A DNA stretch of 64,000 nucleotides from Solwaraspora sp. WMMD792 (GCF_029626105.1 NZ_JARUBH010000009.1:3224001-3288000), one strand, 5' to 3'. Numbered from the stretch's first letter, positions 41,463 to 50,486 are shown. Notes: generated from the sequence alone by a model not told the origin. Numbers and translations are program-made.

Positions 41463-42500
41463 TCACCAGCGAGCGGTTATCCGGACCACCGTGTACGGCA
41501 GCACCGGGTCGGTCGCCCCGTACTGGAAGTTGACCACCAGCAGGTCGCGGCCGTCGAACGCGGCCGTCGACGGGCCGTGCAGCCGGGGGTCGGTGACCCG
41601 GGCCAGCAGCGTGGCCCGGGTGGCGTGGCGGTGCAGCCGCAGCACATTGACCGTGTCCCCGTTACCGTCGACGTTGCTGACCGCGTACAGCAGGCCGCCC
41701 CGGATCAGCAGGCCGTCGCCGTGTACCGCCGCGCCGCCCAGGTCGATCGCGGAGACGGTACGCCGCCGCAGGTCGACGCGGTGCAGCGCGCCGTCGTTGT
41801 AGTCCGCGACGATCAGATACCGCTGGTCCGGGGTGACCACCAGTCCGTTGAGGTTGAACCCGTCGCCGTAGTCGATGCTGGTGCCCCGCAGGTCGGCGAA
41901 CGGCCGCAGCGGTGCGGTCGCCCCGACGCCGCCACACAGCTGCCCGGCAGGGATCCGGTACAGAGTTGGCTGGAACGAGTCGGTCACGTAGACGTCGCCA
42001 TTGGCGGCCAGCGCGACGTCGTTGAGCATCGAGTTCGGGATGCCGGTGGCGAAGCGGTGCAGCAGGTCGCCGCTGCGGGTGTCGTACACCCAGACGTAGC
42101 CGGTGCCGCCGCCGGCGACGATCAGCCGGCCCGCCCGGTCGACCTTCATGCCACCGGCGGTGGTCCGGCCGTCGGCGGCGTTGCCGGCCAGCCAGACGGT
42201 GGTCCGTGGGGAGCGGACGTCGCCCCGGTAGATCCGCCCGTCGGTGAGGCTACTGACGTAGAAGTACGGGCCGCGCGGGTCGCGGGCGATGCCTTCCGGG
42301 TAGGCATCGTCGCCGGCCAGCACGTAGCTGCCCGGCCGCTGGTGGTGCTGGTGCTGGTGCTGGTGGTTAGCCTGCGCCGAGCCGGCGTGAAATGCGATCG
42401 GTGCGGCCGCAGCGGGAGCTGCGGGTGCCGCCGGCCCAGCGGCGAGTACGCCGGACGTCGCGGCGACGGTGGCCGCGACGAGCAGTCGAGATGTGTGCAC
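41463..42500 (-). CDS. Secreted SMP-30/gluconolactonase-like beta-propeller protein
   Basis: 345 residues. The signal peptide covers about residues 1-33. A His/Gln cluster (HQHQHQHHQ) follows near residue 47. The rest has propeller strands such as YPEGIARDPRGPYFYVSSL, GMKVDRAGRLIVAGG, NDVALAANGDVYVTDSF and GLVVTPDQRYLIVADYN, the pattern of SMP-30/gluconolactonase/LRE proteins. The lactone or other substrate is unknown. The His cluster may bind metal. The GTG at 42500 has GGAAGGG upstream. A LysR gene diverges 92 bases away and probably controls it. Confidence 0.85.
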   Translation of the reverse strand: MHTSRLLVAATVAATSGVLAAGPAAPAAPAAAAPIAFHAGSAQANHQHQHQHHQRPGSYVLAGDDAYPEGIARDPRGPYFYVSSLTDGRIYRGDVRSPRTTVWLAGNAADGRTTAGGMKVDRAGRLIVAGGGTGYVWVYDTRSGDLLHRFATGIPNSMLNDVALAANGDVYVTDSFQPTLYRIPAGQLCGGVGATAPLRPFADLRGTSIDYGDGFNLNGLVVTPDQRYLIVADYNDGALHRVDLRRRTVSAIDLGGAAVHGDGLLIRGGLLYAVSNVDGNGDTVNVLRLHRHATRATLLARVTDPRLHGPSTAAFDGRDLLVVNFQYGATDPVLPYTVVRITARW

Positions 42501-42592
42501 TGTGTCCCTTCCGGTGGTCGGTCGATTCGAGACTGACCGGCGGGAACGACCCGCAACAAGATCACCTGGGTATGTCGGGATACCGTGCCGGT

Positions 42593-43513
42593 ATGTCGGT
42601 CGATCTGCGCGTCATGCGGTACGTCGTCGCCGTCGCCGAGGAAGGCAGCTTCGAGAGCGCGGCGCGCCGGCTACACATGGCGCAGCCGCCACTGAGCCGG
42701 CAGATCCGCGACCTGGAGCGGCAGCTCGGCGTACCGCTGTTCGAGCGGCGGCCGACCCGGCTGACCGACGCGGGCGCGGCGTTCGTGGCGTCCGCCCGGC
42801 GGCTACTCGACGACGCCGACTCGGTGGTCCGGGTGACCCGGGCCGCCGGGCAGGGTCAGACCGGGACGGTACGCATCGGGTTGGTCGCCAGCGCCACGTC
42901 GCAGGTGCTGCCGCGCTTGCTGGCGGCGGTACGGGCGGCCCATCCGCAGATCACCGTACGGACGCGGGAGGCGTGGCCGGCCGAGCTGGACGTCGGCCTG
43001 CGGGCCGGCCGGTTCGACCTGGTGCTGTCCCGGGGGATGCCGGGCCACCAGGACCTGGACCGCCAGACAGTACGCCGGGAGCCGCTGATGGCGGTGGTCG
43101 ACGCCGGGCATCCGCTGGCCGGGCGTACCGCTATCGGATCGGACGCGGTCAGGTCGGACGCGGTCAGGTTGGCCGACTTGGCCGACCGCCGGCTGAGTCT
43201 GCCACCGGAGGAGCTGACGCCCGGCTACCGGTCGGCGATCCTGGCCGCCAGCGCCCGCGCCGGTGTAGCCGTCGAGGTGGTCGACTGCGAGCAGCTGGGG
43301 TGGCGCCGGATCGGGCTGGCAGACGTTGACGGTTTCGCCCTGGTGCCCCGCTCACTCGCCGAGCTACCCACAGTGGACGGGGTGGTGCTCCAGCTGACCG
43401 ACGAGCTGCCCGCCCCCGATCTGGAGCTGGTGTGGCGGCGGGACGCGACGTCACCGGCCGGGCTGGCCGTCGCCCGGGTCGTGCGGCGGCTCGCCCACGA
43501 CCGGCACCGGTGA
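42593..43513 (+). CDS. LysR family transcriptional regulator
   Basis: 306 residues. The N-terminal helix-turn-helix is standard (LRVMRYVVAVAEEGSFESAA, RQIRDLERQLGVPLFERR). A LysR effector-binding domain follows with VRIGLVASATSQVLPRLLAAV. Start choice is between ATG 42593 and ATG 42572; the first fits the family. LysR proteins usually activate the divergent neighbour, here the SMP-30-like gene. A tandem SDAVRSDAVRLADLADRR stretch near residue 185 suggests a small internal duplication. Confidence 0.92.
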   Translation: MSVDLRVMRYVVAVAEEGSFESAARRLHMAQPPLSRQIRDLERQLGVPLFERRPTRLTDAGAAFVASARRLLDDADSVVRVTRAAGQGQTGTVRIGLVASATSQVLPRLLAAVRAAHPQITVRTREAWPAELDVGLRAGRFDLVLSRGMPGHQDLDRQTVRREPLMAVVDAGHPLAGRTAIGSDAVRSDAVRLADLADRRLSLPPEELTPGYRSAILAASARAGVAVEVVDCEQLGWRRIGLADVDGFALVPRSLAELPTVDGVVLQLTDELPAPDLELVWRRDATSPAGLAVARVVRRLAHDRHR

Positions 43514-43547
43514 GCTCCCGCCGAAAATACGCGCGGTGGTCACCGGG

Positions 43548-45287
43548 TCAGCGGCGGAAGATGGTGATCGAGTGACCGACCTGGTCGATCGGTTCGCTGC
43601 TGTCGATCAGCTCGCGCAACTCACCGCCGGTGGTCGCCACCCAGGTGTTCGACACGACCAGCAGACCGCGTACCTCCTCGGGCGGCACCTCGCGCGGATC
43701 AGTGGCGGTGATGCCGTAGTACTCCGGCACCCCGGCGCCCTTGTAGGCCAGCCACACCCGCTCGTCCGGGTACCGCTGCCGCAGCCGGTCGGCCAGCCGG
43801 CTCAGGTCCTGTCCCCAGTCCACGTTCGAGTCGTGCAGATGGTGGTAGGTGCGCGCCGGGCCGCCGAACGCCTCGTTGGCGTACGGCAGGTAGAACGGGA
43901 ACGCGCGGGCCGAGCTGACCGCGACCAGCGCGACCAGCACCACTGCGGCCGGCCGGGCATACCGGGCGGCAGCGGCCGGCCACCGCACGGCGGTCACGGC
44001 CGCCGCCGCCACGGCCAGGAAGATCGGGACGACGATCGCGTACCGGACGCCGAGGTCGCGGGAGCCGGTCATCGCGACGGCCAGCAGTACGCCGGCCGGC
44101 ACCAGCAGGTACCCGGCGGCCGGGCGCAGCCGGGGCACCGACAGCATCGCCGCCGCACCGACCAGCCACAGCACCAGCGCCCCGAGCGGCGTCTTCACCA
44201 GCAGCGCGGCCGGCAGGTAGTACCACCGGTGGCCGGAGTAGGTCTCACCGAACAGGTACCCGCCCCATTTCCAGTCCTCGAAGCCGAACTGGATCCGCAT
44301 GCCGTCGCGGAACGACTCCGGAAACGGCAGCCAGTCGACCATGGTTCCGCGCAACCCGCCGATCGCCGGCACCGAGCCGGACGGCACCGTCTGCAGCCGT
44401 GGGTCGACGACGAGGTAGCTGGCCCACACGGTCAGCAACGCGAGGAGTCCTATCGCGGTCGCGGCCGCACCGGCGACGACGTACCGCCGGGCCCGGGGTG
44501 AGGACGGGCGGGGTGGCCAGGCCGGCCGGGCGTGCCGGACCGACCAGGCGGCCAGCGCCAGCAGCACCGGGACCGCCGCCAACGCGCTCATCTTGGTGGC
44601 CAGTGCCGCGCCGAGCGCCAGGCCGGCCAACGGCAGGTAGAGCCACGGTCGCCGCCGCGCCCGCCACAGCAGCCAGACCGAGGTCAGCAGGAACCCGGCG
44701 GTGGGCATGTCGAGGGTGGCCAGCGAGCCGTGCGCGATCACGTCAGGCGTGAACGCGTACACCGCCAGAGCGAGCAGGGCACCGGCCCGGCCGGTGATGT
44801 CGCGGGCGAACGCGAAGACCACCAACCCGAACGCGAGGGTCAGCCCGATCATCGGCAACCGGGCCAGCAACAGCAGCCGGTCGGCGTCGTTGCCCGCTTC
44901 GTAGAGCACGTGCCGCCCGAGGTCCGTCTGGTTGCCCTGGAAGGACGGCTCGATGTACGGGTCGACGAACGCCAGGCCGACCCCGATGATCAGTTTGCCC
45001 AGCGGCGGATGCTCCGGGTTGACCTGCAGACCGCCGCCCTGCAGGTAGAGCGCGGCCGCACCGACGTACACCGGCTCGTCGATGGTCGGCGCCTGCGCCA
45101 CCGCGGTGGTGACCATCGCGAACGCCATCTGCCCCAGCAGCAGCGCCACGACCAGCGGATACCACCAACCTCGGTGCCGTCGCAGCCAGCCGGGCCGATC
45201 CGATTTCTCCGTCACCGTGCTCGGATGGTCATCCGAGGTAACAGGTACATCCCGGTCGAGGACTCCCGACTTGCGCAAAAGGCTCAC
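43548..45287 (-). CDS. GT39-type membrane glycosyltransferase (ArnT/PMT-like)
   Basis: 579 residues from the GTG at 45287; an equally open GTG lies at 45362 and neither has a strong ribosome site. About 10-12 membrane helices are seen. The first outer loop has APTIDEPVYVGAALYLQGG and PEHPPLGKLI, with the Asp-Glu pair typical of GT39/GT-C enzymes that use polyprenyl-phosphate sugars. A C-terminal outer domain contains YHHLHDSNVDWGQDLSRLA, a motif common in bacterial GT39-like proteins. The acceptor is unknown. It lies 112 bases after the GNAT-fold gene on the same strand and may share its transcript. Confidence 0.82.
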   Translation of the reverse strand: MSLLRKSGVLDRDVPVTSDDHPSTVTEKSDRPGWLRRHRGWWYPLVVALLLGQMAFAMVTTAVAQAPTIDEPVYVGAAALYLQGGGLQVNPEHPPLGKLIIGVGLAFVDPYIEPSFQGNQTDLGRHVLYEAGNDADRLLLLARLPMIGLTLAFGLVVFAFARDITGRAGALLALAVYAFTPDVIAHGSLATLDMPTAGFLLTSVWLLWRARRRPWLYLPLAGLALGAALATKMSALAAVPVLLALAAWSVRHARPAWPPRPSSPRARRYVVAGAAATAIGLLALLTVWASYLVVDPRLQTVPSGSVPAIGGLRGTMVDWLPFPESFRDGMRIQFGFEDWKWGGYLFGETYSGHRWYYLPAALLVKTPLGALVLWLVGAAAMLSVPRLRPAAGYLLVPAGVLLAVAMTGSRDLGVRYAIVVPIFLAVAAAAVTAVRWPAAAARYARPAAVVLVALVAVSSARAFPFYLPYANEAFGGPARTYHHLHDSNVDWGQDLSRLADRLRQRYPDERVWLAYKGAGVPEYYGITATDPREVPPEEVRGLLVVSNTWVATTGGELRELIDSSEPIDQVGHSITIFRR

Positions 45288-45398
45288 GGGCCGGCAGCCT
45301 ACCGGGCTACTCGATCGCGACCGGCACTTCGCCTGGGTGATACCGCCGTAGATTCCGGTCACGGGGCGTCGTCGATGGTGCTCGGTTCCCCGCCCGGC

Positions 45399-45986
45399 TC
45401 AGTTCGACATCGCCCCGATCGGCCAGCGCAGGAACATGCGCTCCTCACCGTCGATGGACCGGCGGTCCAGCAGCTCGGCGCCCAGCAGCAGGTACGGGCG
45501 TAGCCGACGACGGGTGCAGGTGGCGTAGGCGAGGTCGTAGCCGCGCGCCACCAGGTCGCGGTAGCCGAAGTCACGGATGAAACCGGTGTACGTGACGCGC
45601 GTCCAGACATGCCCGCCGCCGGCGCTCATCACGTTGAGGATCTCGCAGACCCGGCCGCCGCCCCGATCGGCGCCCGCTGATGCGGGTGGCCGGAATCCGA
45701 AGGACGCGGACTGCAACTCGCGGTCGGCGACGACGCTGACCGCCATGGCCCCGATGAGCCGGCCGGTGCCCTCCCGCCAGCAGTAGACGATCTGGTCCTG
45801 GTACGGAATCCGGGTCCGCAGCCGCCGTGCGGTGTCGTCCCACTCCCAGATCAGCCGGACCAACCGGTTGTCCGTCAGGCCGGCGTAGGCACGGTAGAAG
45901 TCCTGTTCGTACTCCGACACCTGCGCCGGGTCGGCCGGGTCGAGCACGCCGTAGAAAGTGCCGTCCTCCGTGGTGTCCCCGTTCAT
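45399..45986 (-). CDS. GNAT-fold protein, possible N-acyltransferase, in the SerC-E2-P450 operon
   Basis: 195 residues from ATG 45986, which overlaps the P450 stop (ATGA). The sequence EYEQDFYRAYAGLTDNRLVR, then REGTGRLIGAMAVSVVADRE and VARGYDLAYATCTRRRLRPYLLLGAE, suggests a GNAT fold like those of N-acyl amino acid synthases, but the classical acetyl-CoA loop is not clear. I do not recognise a named family. The open frame reaches further into P450 (to 46154) without support. It closes the four-gene operon and may attach an acyl group to the amine made by the aminotransferase; this is inferred. Confidence 0.6.
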   Translation of the reverse strand: MNGDTTEDGTFYGVLDPADPAQVSEYEQDFYRAYAGLTDNRLVRLIWEWDDTARRLRTRIPYQDQIVYCWREGTGRLIGAMAVSVVADRELQSASFGFRPPASAGADRGGGRVCEILNVMSAGGGHVWTRVTYTGFIRDFGYRDLVARGYDLAYATCTRRRLRPYLLLGAELLDRRSIDGEERMFLRWPIGAMSN

Positions 45987-47317
45987 GCCGGGCCAACCGG
46001 TTCGACATGCATGAGCAGCCCGTACCGGGGATACTGGGTGACCGCCGGTGCCACCTCGACCGGATGCCCGTCGACCGGGGTCAGCCGCACCCGCTGCCCG
46101 GCGACCGCCAGCACCGTGAGCATCTCGGTGATGGCGAAGTTCGTACCGATGCACTTGCGCTGCCCGGCGGCGAACGGCAGATAGGCGCGCCGCTGCTGCG
46201 TGGTCATCCGACCCGGTGCGAAACGGTGCGGGCAGAAGGAGTCCGGTTCCGGCCAGTACTGCGGCATCCGGTGCATCGCGTGCACCGGGATCACGAGGTT
46301 GTCACCCCGGTGAATCCGGTGGCCGTCGACCTCGTCGTCGGCGGCCGCCCGGCGGGTGAGGGTGTAGACCGGCGGGTAGAGCCGCATCGACTCCTGGATC
46401 ACCTGCCGGGTGTAGCCCAGGGCGCCCAGGGCGTCGTAGCTCGGTGCCCGTCCACCGAGCACCCGGGCCAGCTCCTCGCGGAACCGGCTCGCGCTCTCGT
46501 CGTGTTGGCCGAGCAGGTGCCAGGTCCAGGCCAGCGCCGTCCCGGTCGTCTCAAAGCCGGCAAAGAACAGGGTGACGACCTGGTCGCGCAGTTCCCGACG
46601 GTGCTGACCGGCCTGCGGACCGTAGGCGCGGATCAGGTCACCGAGGATGTCGGTGTACCGGTCGTTGTCGGCCAGCCGTTCCTCGATCCGATCCGCCACG
46701 AAGTCGTCCACCGCCCGCAGATGGCGGGCGAACCTGCGGTGCAGCCGGGTGGGAAACCACAGGGGCACCGTCACCGGGCTGATGTTGCGCCGGACCACCA
46801 CTTCCAACCCGACCCGTACGGTGTCGACGAAGTCGTTGGCGGTCGTCTTCGGGTCGTGGCTGAACAGCGCCACGGCCATGACCCGCATGGTCAGGGTCTG
46901 CATGTCGCTGAAGACGTCAACCGGTTCGCCCCGCTCGCGGGCGCTTTCCCAGCCGTCGACGACCTCGGTCATCAGGGTGGCGGTGATCTCGACGACGCGT
47001 TCGAGCAGCGCCCGGTTGAACACCGGCTGGGTCAGCGTCCGCTGCCGCCGCCACGTCTCACCGTCGCTGCAGATGAGGCCCTGGCCGATGATCAGCGACA
47101 GGTTGTCGTGCTGCAGGCTGCGACCGTAGCCGGGCAGGTTTCCGATGAATACCCGCTGGTTGGCGTCCGCGTCGGCCAGCAGTGTGAAGACCCGGTGCAG
47201 TACGCGGTACCGGACGAACCCACGGTGGTCGGCGACCAGCCGCTTCTGCACGCCCAGCAGGTCGGTGCGGAGCGCTCTGAGCCGCAGCCGCAGCGGCGGG
47301 TGATCAGTTCGGCGCAC
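45983..47317 (-). CDS. Cytochrome P450
   Basis: 444 residues from GTG 47317, which has GGGAG at good spacing and overlaps the end of the upstream gene by 14 bases. All P450 marks are present: FFAGFETTGTAL in the I helix, QESMRLYPP (ExxR), FCPHRFAPGR and the heme loop PFAAGQRKCIG with ligand C389. The overall layout, with QRLTQPVF-type and YLPFAAG segments, resembles CYP families of the fatty-acid/terpene hydroxylase kind. A partner ferredoxin or reductase is not encoded nearby. The substrate is probably the product of the other operon enzymes. Confidence 0.93.
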   Translation of the reverse strand: MRRTDHPPLRLRLRALRTDLLGVQKRLVADHRGFVRYRVLHRVFTLLADADANQRVFIGNLPGYGRSLQHDNLSLIIGQGLICSDGETWRRQRTLTQPVFNRALLERVVEITATLMTEVVDGWESARERGEPVDVFSDMQTLTMRVMAVALFSHDPKTTANDFVDTVRVGLEVVVRRNISPVTVPLWFPTRLHRRFARHLRAVDDFVADRIEERLADNDRYTDILGDLIRAYGPQAGQHRRELRDQVVTLFFAGFETTGTALAWTWHLLGQHDESASRFREELARVLGGRAPSYDALGALGYTRQVIQESMRLYPPVYTLTRRAAADDEVDGHRIHRGDNLVIPVHAMHRMPQYWPEPDSFCPHRFAPGRMTTQQRRAYLPFAAGQRKCIGTNFAITEMLTVLAVAGQRVRLTPVDGHPVEVAPAVTQYPRYGLLMHVEPVGPA

Positions 47318-48143
47318 TGTCGGCTCCCTGCAACGCGAGGCTCTCGGTGACGAACTCGTCATCCAGACCGGCGGCGTTCTCGATCAGCCCGGCCAACGTC
47401 TCGCCGAACCGGGCTCCGGGTGCACCGTCGACGATGTCGTGGTCGACCGTGACGGTGGCGCTGAGGGTCTTGCGGGGTGCGGCGGCACCGTCGATCCACC
47501 GCACCTTGTCGAACATTCCGCCGACGATGAGCGTGCTGGTCAGGAACGAGATCGAGATCCCCCAGGACGGGCGCGGGCTGATGAAGGAGCCCACATTGGA
47601 CAGCCCGACGGTGCCCCACTGACGTTTGACCCGGGCCGGGTCGCGCCGCATCCACCACCAGACTGCCCGCCGGGCCGGGCGCGGCAGCCGCAGGAGCTGG
47701 CGGCGCCGGCGGACCCCCTCGTCGTCGTACAGGTCGGTACGGGCGGCGGCGCGCATCTCGTGGTTGATCTGCGCCAGGCTCTTGCGGTTCGCGGCCCGGA
47801 CCACGTAGATGACCGGTACCAGCGATCCGTCAGGCTTGCGCTTCTCCAGCAGTGTGTTGACGTCCACGTCGTCGAAGACGACCAGCTTGCGACGGCCCTT
47901 GCGGAAGGCGTGCAGCATCTTGTGTTCGTCGACCGCGTGACCGAGGCAGTAGACCAGGAAGGCGGTGAACGACAGCCCGTCGGGCACCTGGGCACGGTAG
48001 CGCGCGATCAACTCCATCGGGCGGGAGACGTCGAACTCCACCATGCCATGCGCCATGTGGGTTCGGTGGCCGACGCTCAGCGCGTCGACCACGAGTTCAC
48101 GGATACGCGGCCAGGGCAGTTCCTGGAACGGAGCAGCACTCAT
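47304..48143 (-). CDS. Stand-alone 2-oxoacid dehydrogenase E2-like (CAT-fold) acyltransferase
   Basis: 279 residues. It matches only the catalytic domain of E2 acyltransferases; lipoyl and subunit-binding domains are absent. The active-site HxxxDG is intact at H235-D236-I237-V238-D239-G240. Other marks are LSFTAFLVYCLGHAV, TVGLSNVGSF and SISFLTSTLIVGGM. Without a lipoyl arm it cannot work in a normal dehydrogenase complex and probably moves an acyl group from CoA or a carrier to a small molecule, as CAT does. It sits 13 bases after the SerC-like gene and overlaps the P450 gene. Confidence 0.85.
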   Translation of the reverse strand: MSAAPFQELPWPRIRELVVDALSVGHRTHMAHGMVEFDVSRPMELIARYRAQVPDGLSFTAFLVYCLGHAVDEHKMLHAFRKGRRKLVVFDDVDVNTLLEKRKPDGSLVPVIYVVRAANRKSLAQINHEMRAAARTDLYDDEGVRRRRQLLRLPRPARRAVWWWMRRDPARVKRQWGTVGLSNVGSFISPRPSWGISISFLTSTLIVGGMFDKVRWIDGAAAPRKTLSATVTVDHDIVDGAPGARFGETLAGLIENAAGLDDEFVTESLALQGADSAPN

Positions 48144-48156
48144 CAGTGACTTGTCT

Positions 48157-49296
48157 CTATCGTTCGGTGGACGGATCGGGTGGCAGGTCCGTCGTCCGGT
48201 TGCGGCGCTCGAAAGTGTGCAGGAAGTCGACCAGCCGTTCGACCGACTCGACGGTCACGGCGTTGAACAGGCTGGCCCGGCAGCCACCCACCGAGCGGTG
48301 CCCGGCCAGCCCGGCGATACCGGCCTGCTGCGCCTCGGCCAGAAACCCCGCGAGCAGCTGCGGGGTGGGCAGATCGAACACCACGTTCATCAGCGAACGT
48401 GACGCGGGGTCGACGGTGGTGCGGTAGAACGGGACGCTGTCCAGGTAGTCGTAGAGGATCCCGGCCTTGCGCCGGTTGATCCCGCCCATGCTGGCCAGCC
48501 CGCCGATCTCGTCGGCCAACCAGCCCAGCATCAGCCAGGTGACGTAGATGGCGAAGGTCGGCGGGGTGTGGAAGTTCGACCCGTGCTGTCGGTGCACCCG
48601 GTAGTCGAGCACCGCCGGCAGCTCATTGACGATGTCGTCCAGCATGCGCCGACGCGCGACCACGACGGTCACTCCGGCGACGCCGATGTTCTTCTGCGCG
48701 TGGGCGTAGACGACGTCGTACGCCGCCGGGTCGAAGGTGTCGGACATCAGGTCGGAGCTCATGTCGGCGATCACCGGCACCGCGACGGCGGGTGCCTGGT
48801 GGAACTGGGTGCCCTCCACCGTGTTGTTGGTGACCAGGTGCACGTACCGGGCGTCCGGCCGGGGCCGGATCGAGCCGGCCGGCGGAACGTAGGTGTGGTC
48901 CCGGTCGGCGGAGGAGGCCACCACCGCGACGTCCCGTCCGAGGGTCCGGGGCTCCCGGATCGCCTTGGCGGCCCAGTACCCGGTGTCGATGTAGTCGACC
49001 GGGTCACCGGGTGCCGAGAAGTTCATCGGGACCATCGCGAACTGCAGCGATCCGCCGCCCTGCAGCAGCAGAACGTCGGACTCGTCGCCGAGGCCCAGCA
49101 GGTGACGGACCCGCTCGGTCGTGTCGGCCAGCAGGAACTCGACCTCAGGTGCCCGGTGACTGATCTCCATCACACTCATCCCGGTGCCCTGGAAGTCGCC
49201 GAGTTCGACGCGGATGCGTTCCATGACGCTGCGGGGCAGGCCGGTCGGTCCCGCGTAGAAGTTGAGAACCTCGCGGTTCGCTGACACCGTCTCCAC
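48157..49296 (-). CDS. SerC-like PLP-dependent aminotransferase
   Basis: 379 residues from GTG 49296 (GTG 49287 is also possible). It belongs to the phosphoserine aminotransferase group: NFYAGPTGLPRSV at the start, MSVMEISHR, LLLQGGGSLQFAMVPMN, PLP lysine K202 in AHAQKNIGVAG, and GHRSVGGCRASLFNA at the end. True SerC has AGPAALP and MRASIYNA, so the substrate pocket has changed. SerC converts phosphohydroxypyruvate to phosphoserine. As first gene of a biosynthetic-looking operon, this copy is probably a specialised enzyme rather than the housekeeping SerC. Whether a second serC exists elsewhere cannot be seen. Confidence 0.85.
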   Translation of the reverse strand: METVSANREVLNFYAGPTGLPRSVMERIRVELGDFQGTGMSVMEISHRAPEVEFLLADTTERVRHLLGLGDESDVLLLQGGGSLQFAMVPMNFSAPGDPVDYIDTGYWAAKAIREPRTLGRDVAVVASSADRDHTYVPPAGSIRPRPDARYVHLVTNNTVEGTQFHQAPAVAVPVIADMSSDLMSDTFDPAAYDVVYAHAQKNIGVAGVTVVVARRRMLDDIVNELPAVLDYRVHRQHGSNFHTPPTFAIYVTWLMLGWLADEIGGLASMGGINRRKAGILYDYLDSVPFYRTTVDPASRSLMNVVFDLPTPQLLAGFLAEAQQAGIAGLAGHRSVGGCRASLFNAVTVESVERLVDFLHTFERRNRTTDLPPDPSTER

Positions 49297-49396
49297 CTCA
49301 CCGCCGCCCTCGACGTGTCGGGAGGCGCCAAGATCGTCGCACGGTCGACCTGCTGATATCTGAGGCGGTACTGAGGAAAACATGAGGGATCCCTGG

Positions 49397-49431
49397 TGGG
49401 CCGCAGGGTGGCGGATGCCCCCTGCGGCCCA
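49397..49431 (-). terminator. 12-bp hairpin after the secreted repeat protein gene
   Basis: TGGGCCGCAGGG at 49397-49408 pairs perfectly with 49420-49431 around an 11-base loop. It ends the transcript of the gene at 49492-50352 and so separates it from the SerC-like operon, whose promoter must lie between about 49297 and 49397. Confidence 0.7.
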
Positions 49432-49491
49432 TCGGTTCTCACTGTGCGGCTGATCGGGTCCTCCGGCCCGGGATCACCGTCGCCGCCGGTG

Positions 49492-50352
49492 TCAGGCGCA
49501 GATCGCCTGGATCGCCAGACCGTCGGTGGGTACTCCGGTCAGTGACAGGCGAACCGAGGTGAGGCCGGCGTCCATGTAGAGCGAGCTCAGGAAGGTCTGC
49601 CCGGAGGCACCCGCTCCCGTCGCCCCGCCGACCGAGTGCACCTGCTCACCGGCCGGGCAGGAGTCGCTGGCCGAGGCGACCCCGGTCTGGACCGATCCTT
49701 CGGCCGCCGCCCCCACCGGGTTGGCGCAGATGGCGTACGCGGTAACCCGCCAGTTGCCCGAGTAGGCGCCGTCCTCGGCGGCGGCGGCCCGGGCGATGTC
49801 CAGTGGTCCGGAGGCCCGGGACATCTGCAGGCCGACGTTGCCGAAGCCGCCACCGGTGATACCCGCCCCGGTGCCGATCACCCGCTGGCCACCGGAGCAG
49901 CCAGCGGCGGTGCTGCGAGTCGACGCCGACGAGTAGGTGGAGTCCTGCGGGACGATGGTGTAGCCGGGCACCGAGGCCGACGGTGCGCAGATGGCGTACC
50001 CCTCCAACGCCCAGTTGCCGCTGACGCCGCCCGGCGGTTCGTCCGCCCAGACCTCGTAGCTGTCGCTCTGGCCAGGGCCACTGACCGGCCGCAGCACGCT
50101 CAGCCGGATCGACCCGGCGGCTGGGCCGCTGACCCGGGCACCGCCGCCGATCACCCGCGTCCCGGTCGGGCACTCGGCCGCCCGGTACTTCGGCGACAGC
50201 GAATCCGGCACGGAGGCCGGGTGGGTGCTCCGGAACAGCCCGCTGACTGCGGCTGCCGGGGTGGTCGAGACGAGTTGGGCTGCCGCACCGATCGCCACGG
50301 TGGCGAGCAGCGCCGCCACCCGGCGACCTGTCCGACGCTGTTTCGTGTTCAT
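49492..50352 (-). CDS. Secreted protein with three internal repeats
   Basis: 286 residues. The signal peptide ends near AAAVS at residue 37. The mature protein has three repeats, each opening with a Cys and a similar run: CPTGTRVIGGGARVSG, CSGGQRVIGTGAGITGG and CPAGEQVHSVGGATGAG. The first two also share a downstream YAIC. The repeat looks like a small secreted beta-rich domain common in streptomycetes. Function is unknown. It diverges from the SARP gene with 134 bases between. Confidence 0.8.
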   Translation of the reverse strand: MNTKQRRTGRRVAALLATVAIGAAAQLVSTTPAAAVSGLFRSTHPASVPDSLSPKYRAAECPTGTRVIGGGARVSGPAAGSIRLSVLRPVSGPGQSDSYEVWADEPPGGVSGNWALEGYAICAPSASVPGYTIVPQDSTYSSASTRSTAAGCSGGQRVIGTGAGITGGGFGNVGLQMSRASGPLDIARAAAAEDGAYSGNWRVTAYAICANPVGAAAEGSVQTGVASASDSCPAGEQVHSVGGATGAGASGQTFLSSLYMDAGLTSVRLSLTGVPTDGLAIQAICA

Positions 50353-50486
50353 CGCTCCTCTTTTCTGATTGATCGGGATGACTGGCGTGCGCCGTCGATC
50401 CAGACAGTGACCGGTGGACCTTCGGAGATGTTTCGGCAGTCGTTAAATAGGCTGCTCAGCCGCGAAACGCGGAGCATCCTGCGGAG

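Noticed and set aside
45399-49296. Reading the E2-like gene as part of a true 2-oxoacid dehydrogenase complex
   Set aside because: No E1 or E3 gene is near and the protein lacks lipoyl and subunit-binding domains.
49297-49491. Possible riboswitch or leader peptide before the SerC-like operon
   Set aside because: Only the terminator hairpin of the upstream gene could be supported; no conserved riboswitch core was seen.
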